64,000 nt of DNA. Origin: Climacium dendroides. Taxonomy: Eukaryota; Streptophyta; Bryopsida; Hypnales; Climaciaceae. Made by a program: the position numbers and the translations under genes. The notes beneath the pieces were generated by a model. It ran no database searches. It was not told where the DNA came from and saw only the letters and a program-made list of their open reading frames with translations. The stretch lies in NCBI GenBank assembly GCA_950106755.1, contig OX467087.1, positions 12,156,047-12,220,046 of the forward strand. The letters are read 5' to 3'. Below are positions 11,774 to 23,574 of the stretch, piece by piece. Numbering within the stretch: the first letter of the stretch is position 1; every line of letters starts with the position of its first letter.

Positions 11774-11926
11774 CATGGTTGTCATATTGGACAAGTTACT
11801 ATTCATTTTTTGTCCTGTAGGACGAGTTACTATTCATCAAATGTACTTGAGAGGTACATTTGATGAATAGTAGCTCGTCCTACAAGACAAGAAATGAATA
11901 GTAACTTGTCCAGTATGACAACCATG
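11774..11926. mobile_element. 153-bp foldback element with 8-bp target duplication
   Basis: The arms 11774-11846 and 11854-11926 are inverted copies of each other with four differences, separated by a 7-nt loop (TTGAGAG). The ends are CATGGTTGTCATA and TATGACAACCATG. Identical 8-bp repeats AATGAAGT flank it at 11766-11773 and 11927-11934. An 8-bp duplication with CA-starting ends fits a hAT-type MITE. A transcript from either strand would form a hairpin about 73 bp long, so it could also be a small-RNA source. Confidence 0.75.
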
Positions 11927-11934
11927 AATGAAGT

Positions 11935-13574
11935 GTACTACAAAGAAAATAATTTCTTAATTTCTTGAAGAATCTAGATGCAAGTAGTTTAAATCTTTTT
12001 AAATGTGTACATGAATGCAAAAAACGGTTTAGAATACATTATAAAGTTGAGTTTTAAAAATCCATACTAGTATATTCATACATATTCATAAATTTATAAT
12101 TTTTTTTAAATTTATAATTTTCAATTGCCAATATATTAAAATAATCTCATTTGTGTATTTTGCATTGGTATATGCAAAAAAATGTGTAAGTGGATGATAA
12201 TAGACATTTCTATTGAAGTTATTAAGTTAACTAAAGATCCTAAGTATACCTATAACCATCCAAATAGAATTTTAAATTGATTGTAAAAATCATTGTTATA
12301 TAGTATATTGTGCAATGTGTCTCAGTAATTGAGATTTTGTGTCAAATTTTTGTATTAAAATCCTATAAGACTTAAGATTTGTAGGTAAGGTATTTTTGAC
12401 TATCTTACATCTTCTATGATCTTTTTGTATTTTTCAAATATATTTTATTATTTTTAATCCTTAAAGTTTGTTGACTATTTTTGCAAAAATTATTCAAGAC
12501 TATCACTTTCTACTGCATTGAGTACGATTGAATTTTTTTTTTAAATTTCAAACTATCAACCTAAAAACTTTGAACTGGTTTACTATGGTTTACTATATAG
12601 GAGTGAAGAAAATTTTCAATTTAGCCTATTTGACCACAAATGCAACTACATGAGTAAAATTTCAATTTTTTTTATAAGTTTTTTTTAAAAGAATCAAAAT
12701 CTTGAAGGTCAACACATATCTTTATTTTTTTAAATCAAGTACAACAAATATATAAAATATAAAATCTCATGAATTTACATTAGAATTTGAGCTAATAGTT
12801 CTCAAGTTGTTTTTATAATTGACAATTTTTAGTGCATTGAGTGAAAATTGAAAAAAAAATCATTTTTGATTATACATTACTGACCTTAAATATTATAATG
12901 AGAATGTGTTGAAATTTTTTACCTCATTTGGCTTAATAGATTGCAAAATATGAGCTTACACTGTTAATGAAAAATTTACAATTTGTCACACTACTTGCTT
13001 TCTCTATTAGTATGCTGCCTATGCTTCCTTTATACTTTGGGGGGCCCATAACTTTTGACTCAAGCATCCAATAGAAAAAATTATACAAATTTTCATCTTT
13101 GATATATAAAATTTTCACTTTCATTTGTTAAAAATTGACTTCATATCAACCTACCTAAGCTTTCAAATACCTTTAAAAAGCTTGATATATATCAACTTAA
13201 GGAACTTTTGGAGTTAAACAACCTCTAATTGGATGTCACACTTGCCAATTTGTATTTTATGTTTACAAAAATTTCTAATTCATGAAAGAATTTGGGATTT
13301 AAGAACATCTCCTAATATTGCAAAGAACGTCAATTTTGTTAAATTTGTGATATTATACAAAACAAAAATGTAATTTATATCTTCGCAGTCAAAGGTTTAA
13401 TTCTAAATCACAAACTAGGACATATATAGATTTAGGATTCTAGTCTAGGAATTTGAATGTTACCAAAGTAATGGAATATTGCCAATTTGACAAAATTAAT
13501 ATTGCAAAAAATTATAGAGATTTTTACAAATAGCAAAGTCTCTAAGTTGCTCATACAAACAAAGTGTTCTTCAA
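11935..13574. other. Gene-free AT-rich DNA
   Basis: No exon, RNA gene or complete element was recognised. Poly-A/T tracts and short accidental ORFs only. Confidence 0.45.
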
Positions 13575-13839
13575 TTAGCCCCTAAAGTCCCATTGTCCCT
13601 ATGGGGGACAAAATTGATTTCGGGTAGGTTTGTTTAGGCTTGCTTTGTATTACAAATTTTTGAAAATTTTATCACACTTGTAATTTTTTCTAGAGCTTCA
13701 AACACATATAATTTTTATGTAAAATGGACCTTTGGTTCAAAAGTTATGAGCACTTTTTGTGAAAATGGGGGAAAGGGGGCAGTAGGGGCAAGGTTTTTGC
13801 CTTTGTCTTTCCAAATATTTAGTTGTAGGCCAAGGTTTG

Positions 13840-14040
13840 GGAAGAAAGGAGGGTCAACAAATTCGAAGTGGTGGGAGGGGGTTCAAGCTGGAATGCAAAG
13901 TAGGGGAACGCCCGGGAACCCGTCCCCCATCAGGGAATCCGAGCGGCCCGGGCCCTATTGGGGAGCCCCGGCAGCTTGGCTCCCTTGGGGAGCTCTGGCA
14001 ACTCAGCCCCATTCGGGAGCCTAGGCCCTGACACCTTCCT
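13840..14040. repeat. GC-rich imperfect tandem repeat inside the piggyBac-like element
   Basis: About 200 bp are strikingly GC-rich within AT-rich surroundings. The clearest units are about 27 nt long and start TTGGGGAGC or TTCGGGAGC (13960-14030). Open frames on both strands here follow from the composition and are not counted as genes. Confidence 0.6.
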
Positions 14041-14922
14041 ACGTGCAGGCACACCACTTGTTGGCTGCTGTGTCGTGGCAATGTGGGTGTCAATGGCAAA
14101 ATTTGTCACAAAATTTGACAATTTGCCGCAAAAATTTTTGGACAATAAATGAAGAACATTGTATGCAAATTGCCCACGTTCTTTGACATTGGAAATTTTA
14201 GAAATTCATTGATGACGACCATTGTTTAATAAAAGTAACAATGTCCACTTGAGGCTTCAAATTTCCAAAATTTGTTGAAATTCTGAGCACCATTAAGGTT
14301 GAACCTCAATTTGTAGCACCTAATTGAAGAGATACGCAATTGAATCACACAATTATTGCATAATTAGAATCTATTGGTCTACATTTCCACTCTAATTCTT
14401 TCAAGACTTCTCAATTTGACTCCACTACTTGTACAATGACCTCAATTTCAGCAAAATTTCTACTCAAATTCATCAATGCCTCATCCACCTACCACATCAT
14501 GGAAGAAATGGCCTTAATTACACATTCTAAGCTGCTCATCTACATGAAAATAAGCAAACAAAAAACACAATTGAAACTTGTGTACACTTAAGGAAGAGGA
14601 GTTTGTATTAGAGTCAATGAGCTTTAGGTGCTATAGATTTGTGAAGACAATAGAGGAGTAATGAAATGGAGAGGAAGAAGATGCTCCAAACCCGAGGTAA
14701 TAGATTGCCTCTTTCCAACTTCTCTCAAATCTCAACTTTGCTTCTTTTTCTCTCTAATGTGTTTTTATATTTTGAAACGCAGCTTGCTTGGGATGGGCTT
14801 CCCATATGTCGCAGCTACCACTTGCTCCAAGTTGAAGCTTAAAAGTTGTCTAGTATTTCTTCCTCAGACCCTCACCACCAAAGAGTCCAATACTACCACG
14901 TGAAGTTATTGGAGAGTATATT

Positions 14923-17349
14923 ATGCCTCTCTATGTGCCTCCAGTTCCACAACATATACCTTATAGTGTTGAAGTTGAAGAAGCTCTACACATTGGTGAC
15001 TATAATGAAGCTTTTGTAGACAATCAAGAAAATGAAATTGAAGGGAGACATTCAAGCTATGAGGAGTTGGAAAAAAATGAAATTGAAGAAGGTCTCTACT
15101 CCACTCACAAGACTAGATCACTTGAGGAGCTTTGGTGGCCAATTGAACTTCTTCACAATGCAGACGACTATGAGCATCATCAACCTAGAAGATCACAAGC
15201 ACAAACTACAAGAAGAAATCAACACAAGGCAGCAATTCATCCTGCGAGGGCGAGGAGTAGTAGAAGAGTTGGTGGGAGTAGTCACTTAGAGCTAGCAAGC
15301 GAGAACGAGTGGAAGATGCAAGCTCCAACAACTACCTACGAGGACTTCCAAGAGAGCAAAGGGAATGCAGGAACGTCTAGGATCACATGTGAGCCTCTCT
15401 ATACTTCTTCTTCTCCCCATACCTTCTTACAACCTAATCAATTCAACATGTGGGAAGAAAATGGAGAATGTTTTGAGGATGCCATTGATTTCTTCAGTGA
15501 TGATAATTTGGAAGAAGGAAATGATGGTATGGCATATGGAGAGGGAGAGAATAATGGCATGGGCGAAGGGATACAAAATCATGGAGGTGAGCAATTTATA
15601 TTTGGTGAAGAAAACCATCCTGCATCACATCATCACCATTCAAGAATAGTTCATATGAACACCATGAATTGTGATAGTGGGAGTACATAGGAATTGAAAT
15701 ATGGTTCATTAGATTCTAGTAATGACAGTGGTGATATTGAAGATGCAAATAGCATCAATTATCTTATCGAGATTGTACTTGGTCCAAAAAATTCATGACG
15801 TACCTCTCAGAGCCCCAGGAATTTAGAGGGTCCTCAGGGTCAAATTTTTTTGGGTGGTATTTCCCTACTTTTGCAAATTTATTTGATCTTTTTTGGCTCA
15901 TTTCTATTTTGCGAGCCATTGTGGCAGAGACAAACCGCTATGCCACTACGGTGAATACGGACGGAAAGACTTATGGGGGACCAAAATGGGAACCTTTTTC
16001 TTTCAAGGAGTTGAAAATTTTTATAGCTATCATTTTATACATGGGCATGAAACAATAACCGAATATCAAAACTTATTGGCATAAGAAGGGCTCTATTTTC
16101 CATTGCCCTACAATTTCAAGTCTCATATCCCGCAATCGTTTTCAACTTCTTACTAGATGCTTGCATGTTACCAATCCATCAACATATGAGAGGGACAAGA
16201 CCATGCTTGGGTATGATAAAATGGAGCAAGTCCGGTGGCTCATCAATGCTATTCGTGAAAATTGCATGAAATTGTGGAATGTAGGCAAATTTGTAACCAT
16301 TGATGAGATGATGATCTGCTACAAAGGCACATATTACCCAACTAGGCAATACATGCCACAGAAGCCCCAAAAGTGGGGCTTGAAAGTGTGGTGCTTTGCA
16401 GATTCAAATTTCAAGTATGTCTCAAACTTTGAGGTTTATTGTGGAAAAGATCCTGTGGTCAATGAGGAGGTTCATGTGACACGGGGGGGAAGTCGTGGAG
16501 AGGGTAGGCTTGCACACAACGTAGTGCTATGTTTGTTGGGACCAAATGAAGTGAAAGGACACATTATAGCTATGGATATTTTTTTTCAAGTATAGCCCTT
16601 TTCAAAGATTTATTGGAGAAAGGCACATATGCTACGGAGACCATATAGTGCAATCGGATAGGTCTTTCCAAAGCATTGAAAAATACAAAAGAATTCAACA
16701 AAAAATTTCAAGAGACTTTGGATTGGTACATGCATGAGCCATGGCAAATGAGTGCTATTATCTGGAAAGACAAGAAACCAATTCTCATAATTTCAACACA
16801 TGCAATGCCTCTTCAATTTCTATGTCAATTTCCGGTGGCTTCAGTTCCAAAGCGGAATGGTTCTATTCGAGAGGACGTTCATACCTCACCTATGCACTTA
16901 GAATACACTACACACATGTGGGGTGTAGATGTAGCTGATCAATTGTGGGCTTCTTACACATGTCAAACCCATTCTTACAAATGGTGGTACCAAGTTTTCT
17001 TTTTTCTCATTGACACTACCATTGTCAACATGTTCATCATTTACATGGACAAATGTAAAACATATAATCCACCTTGCCAACCAATGACACATTTACAATT
17101 CTGAACTCAGTTATGTGAAGCTCTTATTGCAAATTGGGTGAAAAAAAAAAGCAAGGACAGCGTAGTGTCCCTACTCGGCGTGTGGGAGCTTGTTATCCAG
17201 TTTTCATAAATCTTCGGAAGCCATGTGTTGTTTGCAACAATGGATTAGGCCCAATGACAAGGCCCAAAACTTATTGTCCATCTCATGGCAACAAATTCAT
17301 GTGTTAGAAGAAGGGTTGTTTTTGTCACTTCTACGAATGTCTTCAATGA
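14923..17349 (+). pseudogene. piggyBac-like transposase, degenerate
   Basis: An acidic N-terminal region (14923-15690) is followed by the transposase core and a cysteine-rich C-terminal domain. The first catalytic Asp lies in VTIDEMMI (about 16300), followed by YMPQKPQKWGLKVW, the typical piggyBac continuation. The second is in MDIFF (about 16574). The third pair is in GVDVADQ (about 16922). The tail keeps Cys/His pairs (CVVC, YCPSHG, CFCHFYEC at about 17220-17345), like the piggyBac Zn-binding domain. Lesions include TAG at 15688, a frameshift near 15770, TAA at 16056, a frameshift in the T-run near 16580, TAG at 16646, TGA at 17102, a frameshift in the A-run near 17150, and TAG at 17305. 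The three catalytic positions are all still visible, so it died fairly recently, but it cannot make a full protein. Confidence 0.85.
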
Positions 17350-17555
17350 AAAGTCATTCATATTGTGAGTGTTTTTTTTCCCAAGTGCTTTCATCTATTT
17401 TTCCAAAATATTATGAACAAATAGATGTAAAGATATTTCTAATAGAATTATTGCATTTAGTATTTGTAACAAAGATTTGAATATGATGATTACTATGTAT
17501 TTCAAAAAAATTCAATGTAATTCATTTAACATTCACAATGAATTTTAGAAGTTGT

Positions 17556-17680
17556 CAATGTAATTTACTTGTAATTCAATTAGAATGGATAATTTACTTG
17601 TAGTTCAATTAGGATGGGTAGTTTACTTTGCAATTCAATTAGGATGGATAATTTACTTGTAATTCAATTACGATGGGTGA
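17556..17680. repeat. 29-30-bp tandem repeat, about 4 copies
   Basis: The unit reads approximately AATTCAATTAGGATGGATAA followed by TTTACTTGT and is repeated four times with small changes. It lies downstream of the decayed transposase, still inside the piggyBac-like element. Confidence 0.7.
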
Positions 17681-18458
17681 CTAATTCTCAATCACATTGC
17701 ACAGGCTTTGAATTGAGAAGTTGCTAGCCCTTACTCTGAATTGACAAGTTACTACCTCTAGATTGGAAACATGAAGGAACTGGTGGGACTACCTGGGAAT
17801 AGGGGAACCTATTAGAACTTCAAGGGAACACCATGGGAGGAAGGAAACCCATGATTCAATAGCTGCCCCTCCCTTCAAGGCAACATTAACATAGAAACTA
17901 GCATAAATATCAGAGATTTTTGAATTTTTGAATTTTTTTTCTTTGACTTGTTAAGTATTATTATCTACTTCAATCTACCATTTGGATTACTAGAATTTGA
18001 AACTATGTGGTGGAAAATTGTGTGCAAACTTTGGACAATGTATTGTCAAATCTAAAGACATTGTTACATTGCATGATTTTTTAGAATGTGCTCCATGTCT
18101 TGGATTGATTTGAAAATTGTTGGACATATGCCTAACATGATGTTAATCATGGAAAAAAATGAAATTTCAAGTCCTTAGTGAAAAAATTTCTACAATAGTC
18201 GGTCAAAGCCATTTGAAATTTTCGGGCAAGGCCTAAAAAAAGAACTTGTCACTTTGAATGCCATTAACTTTCAATCCGTACAGTCAAATCGCATTAAATT
18301 TTTACCACATTATCTTGTACAAGTGTAGTACAAGATCCTACAGTTGAAATTTCAAAAAATCATTTTGTAAGATTTTTCAATCAATGCATTAGAAATGGCA
18401 GTTTTCATTGTTTTTGAGGCAGAAAATTTTAGAAAATGCCTTGGGACTTTAGGGTTAA

Positions 18459-19913
18459 AGTGTTCTTACTATATTTGAATGTAGGATTATAAAATTTAAT
18501 TAAGATGTAATTAGTTGACTAGAAGATTTTTTAAATTGAAAACAATGACACATATTTATTTTGAATTTGAATTGTCATACAACTTTAATAAATTTTGAAC
18601 ACCAAAACATGCTAATACATATTTTTCTGAAATTTCTATTCACATGGTTTTGTCCCTAATTTTTGGAGAATGTTATTTTTCAACTTTAGTTGAATTTTTG
18701 GAATTAGATTATTTATAATTTTTTACTAGTTTTATATATTTGTTTTTTGTTTTTCAAAAATGTGCCAATAGTTCATAATAATTCCAATACTATTCTAACT
18801 GCAACATCTTTAGAATTTTTGCAATTGATGAGCATAGCATCTACTTCCTAAAGTATCCAAAAATTTATTAGGTATTAATGTATTATTAGAAGTCAAAAGG
18901 GCATTTCAAATTTTCTTAGTCTACATGTCCAAGATACCATGTGAATAAACTACTAATTCTTAAAGTACAAAAATTATATTTATTCAAATCAATGCTAGAC
19001 TATTTTGAACAAATGATGAGCATTTTAGATTAGAATACATAAGGATTAGTTTTAGAAACTAATATTGTATGTGAAAAACAAGGTCAATATGTTTCTTCCA
19101 AATAATGATTTATTTCCAAAATCTAAAGTTTAAAAAATGCTAAAAATATAATTCTTTAACAATATTCTTTTTTCTACCATATCAATTTTTTTTCTTTTCA
19201 AAAAATAACTTTTCAATAATTTTGGCACTTATTTTTATAATATTTTTTCTATGAACTTGTCCTACAACTACAATAGTATTTAGGTGTTATAACCTTATTG
19301 ACTTTTCAATTTTTTTTACTAGTTTTGTTCTTCAATAAAATAAACAACCTTCAAAAATTAAATTTTTTTTTGGTGAACTTTAGTACTAAAACTTTCCAAA
19401 TTGATGGCATGTAATAATATTCATCCATGCCTTCTTGACAATTGGATTTAAGGCTTTTGTAGGTTTTGGAGTTTATACTTGAAGTTGGGGTCATATTTAT
19501 TAGACCCTATACAAAACCATTTCTTTTTGAGTTAAATTTCCTTTTGTTAACTGGATTTAGAATTTTTGAAATTTCATTTTACAAGATGTGGAATATTTCA
19601 TGACCTTTAGCAACAAGGTCCTCCAACTTTACCATGGTACTTGAGGCTTTACCAATATATATACTCTTAAATAGCTAGTGCATCACTAGAAGTAGCAACT
19701 AGATGTCTACTTTACAAAATGTTGGCTTGAAGAATCAACTACTTTGTGAATATCTAATACAAAATTCACAATTGCAATCAAGATTGCAATACAAGAATGA
19801 ACATTTGCATTAAAAGAATGAGCAGAATTTTAGAACAAGGTTGCAATGATTCATCAATTCTCAAATGGTAGACTAATCTAGAAACAATTAGTTCATGCCA
19901 TTCCAAATGCTGA
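18459..19913. other. Gene-free AT-rich DNA
   Basis: Nothing beyond low-complexity A/T tracts was recognised. No gene or bounded element is supported. Confidence 0.45.
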
Positions 19914-20450
19914 GGGCTTTTCAATGGTACCAACTAAGCATGTCCATTAGTCTAATAGTATAGGAAATTTTGATTTATATTACAAACAAACTAACTAAAT
20001 AACTATCTATTTTAATAGTATACACTAGTATGTCCTATGTTGTTGCCACAATGTAATAAAATTAAAATGTGACAAAACAAAGTCCATGCACCTCTCCTTA
20101 AAGAGAGCTTTCCAATGGTACTAAAAATGCAACCAAGGGATGTCTAGTTTAAAAAATCTCATTGTAACAAACCAAACTAACTAACTAAACAAATAACCTC
20201 ATTTATAGTATAGACTAGTGCACTCGGTGCTATTGCTGCATCCAAAATAAAAGCAAAACCAATTTAAATTTTTTTTTAAATTTTTAATGCCTTAAAACTT
20301 CAAAGTTCAATAACTTTCATATCGTAGGTTGAAACATGACAAAACAAAGTCCGTGCACTCCTCTTTGTGGAGGGCTTATTAATAATACATAGAACACAAC
20401 TATAATATATATGGTTAGATCTCACTATAACAACAAAAAGAAAACAAAAA
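19914..20450. repeat. Imperfect tandem array with units of about 190-265 bp
   Basis: Two and a half diverged units are visible. Each begins near GGGCTTTTCAATGGTACC and ends near GACAAAACAAAGTCC(A/G)TGCAC, with boundaries at about 19914, 20105 and 20373. Shared interior motifs include AACTAACTAA and AGTATA(C/G)ACTAGT. Non-coding. Confidence 0.5.
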
Positions 20451-21166
20451 GCCTAACATAAGGTATGGATGTGTTCAATTCCTAAATGTGATCATATTGT
20501 ATAGTATACTGGGTTTTGCATTTTGTATTTTGAAAGTGTCTTTCAATTTTAATTTTTAATTAATGTTTTTCCTCATAATCCTCATTTTTTATAAAAGTTT
20601 TTGTTACTACTTATAATGGATATGATTTTTTCTCAACACATTGCACTTTAAAAATCAAAATAATTCTATTTTCGTACTAAATTTCTTCAAAAATATATAA
20701 ATGTGTGTGTTTGTGTTGATGTATATATGTGTCTAATATGTTGACCTTTAAGAAGATTACAAATTTTCAAAGATCAAATCTAGTCTAATAATTCCCAAAG
20801 TAGAAGAACATTTAAAGTCAAGAATCCTGAAAAGCTAGATATTTAAGGGTCTAATAGTTGATAGATATTTTCATCTACTTGTACATTGACCAAAAATGCA
20901 TGAGAGGATGTTTTGTATCCTTTGGATGATATTAGGGAGACTTATAAGATGAAATCAAATATTTTTTTATCCAAATTTTAAAAAAATTTAGCAAAAATTG
21001 TTTAAAATCAATTTCAATGAAAGGTCTTGGGTATTCTATCCTTGGTGATATTTTTTGGCTTTCCTATAGAAGAAAATGGCAAATCCACAAATCATGGTTG
21101 CTAATATGTGATCTTAGGATCTTGATCCCATAATGACTCGTGCCATGAGCTTAGGAGCCTAAGGTT

Positions 21167-21435
21167 TTACATTATAGGTGCCTATTTTATAGGTATCTAT
21201 GTTGTAGGTACCTATGTTATAAGCACCTTCTATGGTTATAGGATGTTTATATTATAATAATTGTCTATGTTATAGTTACCTATGTTATAGGTTCCTTCTA
21301 TGGTTATAGGATTTTATATTATAGGTGTTTATGTTGTAGTTACCTATATTATTAACACCTTCCATGGTTATAGGGTACTTATATTATAAGTATGTATGTT
21401 ATAAACACCTTTAATAGTTGCAAAGTACCTACTTA
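21167..21435. repeat. Tandem repeat of TATGTTATAGGTACC-like text
   Basis: Higher-order units of 65-68 bp, marked by CCTTCTATGGTTATAGG at 21226, 21294 and 21359, are built from shorter TATGTTATAGGTACC-like subunits. A diverged related stretch lies at 24790-24880. Low-complexity, non-coding. Confidence 0.6.
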
Positions 21436-21439
21436 CACC

Positions 21440-22672
21440 TAGGCTCAAGGCTTGTAGGCTAGCATTTCTAAGCTCACATGCTAGTGTTGTTGATCCATAA
21501 ATCACTATGGAGCCGGCTATGGAGAGTATTTTGGCAATTTTTGCTTCTTTTTTCTTGATTTGAATTTTGGTCATGATAAAGATCTTTTTTTGACTCTAAG
21601 ATTGACAAATGAAATGAAGCTTACCAAGTTTAGTTTCTACTCCAATTTGAAAATTTAAATTTTTCTAAAATTCAATATTTTATTCTAATTTGAACTTTAA
21701 ATCTATATTCATGGTGTGCATATTTTAAAATTTTAGAATGATATGGTAAATTGATTTGACCTATGATGCTATATACTACTATATAAGTAGGTGGGTTTCA
21801 AAAATAAGTAGGAAAAATTTGGATTATGTCTAAAATTTTAAAAATTGTACAATTATTTCTAAAAATTTGAAAATTTTCATTGTTGCTAATTTTGAATATC
21901 CAAAACTATTCTTGAGAAAATTTAGTAAAAATAATACATTTATGCATGAATAGAAAAAATCAATCCAAAATTAGGAGTGACTAAAAATTTAAAAAAAGAA
22001 AAGTGCCAAAAGTCAAGAAATCCAAATCAAGCAGTGGAATTGTGAAATTACAAAAACAAAACTATTTCAACAATAAGGTGTTGAAATTGATCTATGTGTA
22101 CAGTATAACATATCCATATAGAGAAAATTTTAGATCTTTAAATCTTTTAAATTATTTTGATGTGCTTTTTTTTCATTTTTTTTCAAAAATTCACAATAAT
22201 TTCAATTTTTTCCAAAAAATTTGAAAATTTGTGGGTTATAGAAGACATATAATTACATTTGTGAAAAAATAAAATATTATAAAAAATTAATACATAGGTG
22301 TAGAGTAGAAGCATGTACAGAGGACTTTAAAATTTCAAGAAGGTGGGCTTGTCCTTCTAAAGGTAATTTACTCTCATTTGCTTTTGTTGCATAAGATTTC
22401 CACTATAAGGTAGGGGCTTTGAAAGCAACAAGTAACACAAAGGTACATTTTTCTTTCTTCAATGTACCAATATTGTACATTTCAAGAGGTGATCACTTTT
22501 AGTGACCATTGCATTCTCAATTGCATTTCAACTCCAACATATTGTGTTATTTGAATTTTAATATATGGATCCTGCGTTTGCAATAATTCTTTCAATTTTT
22601 GGATTTTTTCAAAATTTCAAGATAAAGTAGAAAGATATCTTGTCAAGTTTTATTTTCTTAGTTTAACCCCTA
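21440..22672. other. Gene-free AT-rich DNA
   Basis: The short ORFs are lysine/asparagine-rich products of composition. No gene or element boundary was found. Confidence 0.45.
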
Positions 22673-22676
22673 AAGA

Positions 22677-23574
22677 ACCATTGTCTCCTTAAGGGACAAA
22701 ATGAATATTTGGCAAGTTCTTATGACCTCAATTTTTGGTAAAACTTTTTGAAGCTTTCTCATAAGATAGAAAAACTTCTTATCTTCCTAGCTTTTCATTT
22801 TTATTTCAATCAATGCCCAAGAGTAAAAGTTATGTCATCTTAAACATAATTTTCACGTCATTAGGCAGAAAAAAATCCACAAAAATTTGAAATAATTTTT
22901 TTTTTTTCTTATAGATCATATTTTATCCACATATAAAGCTTTTATTCATTCCATTTGGATTAGTGATGTAAAAGTTATGAACAATCTTGTTTTGGAGGCA
23001 ATCTTAGCATTTTCTTGAAAAAATAACTTATAGGATTCATTTTTTAATGTAATTTTCACTATTTTTCAAAAAAAATTGTTTGACAAGGTTAAATTTGCTT
23101 GCTAAGGCAATCTCACATTGAGATTATTGTATTTCAAACCCACATCTTAGATCTATTGTTGATTTATTTTTTCATTCAATCTTGAACCTATTTCTATTTA
23201 ACAATTTTCTTAAGAATGAAAATCAAGCAATTTTTTTTGAATTTTTTTTCCTAGACTTTCAATTCAATTCTTCAATACAATTTTTTTAAATTCAAAGTCT
23301 ATAGTGTAAAATTTTTCCACAAATGGCAATCAAAGTCATCTCAAATTACAAACCAAAGTTCAAAGAACCTTTTTTCCAACTTCGAATGCTAATATCTTCC
23401 AATCTATATGGTCAAACTTCATGAAATTTTTACCACATGATCTAAGACAAATAAAATACAAGATCCTACAATTTAGATTCTAAAAAAATATTTTTTTAAT
23501 TTTCTTGTGTGAACGCAATAGAAATAGTAGTTTTGAATGATTAAGGATAGAAAAATGGCCATGGTCTGTTAGGG
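22677..23574 (+). mobile_element. piggyBac-type non-autonomous element, about 900 bp
   Basis: TTAA at 22673-22676 precedes CCCCTAAAGAACCATTGTCT, and the subterminal text (ACAAAATGAATATTTGGCAAG) matches the other copies. The right end (GGCCATGGTCTGTTAGGG) is eroded and has no clean TTAA. Same orientation as the element at 13579. No ORF. Confidence 0.6.

Larger units (their letters stand above)
13579..18454 (+). mobile_element. piggyBac-like DNA transposon, 4.9 kb, inactive
   Basis: The left end CCCCTAAAGTCCCATTGTCC follows TTAG (13575-13578), a one-base variant of TTAA. The right end CCTTGGGACTTTAGGG is followed by TTAA at 18455-18458. The ends form a 13-14-bp inverted repeat. The interior carries a recognisable piggyBac transposase (14923-17349) broken by stops and frameshifts. 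Near-identical ends and subterminal regions at 411-1343, 4079-5018, 22677-23574 and a split copy at 36938-40719 show that this family produced short non-autonomous derivatives. The target-site preference (TTAA) and terminal CCCT agree with the superfamily. Confidence 0.85.

Noticed and set aside
13746..14152. Several overlapping ORFs in the GC-rich block of the piggyBac-like element
   Set aside because: Explained by tandem repetition and high GC. Pro/Gly/Ser-rich in every frame.
19914..20450. Possible CRISPR-like or LTR structure
   Set aside because: Units are long, diverged and adjacent, with no spacers, LTR ends or gag-pol coding sequence.
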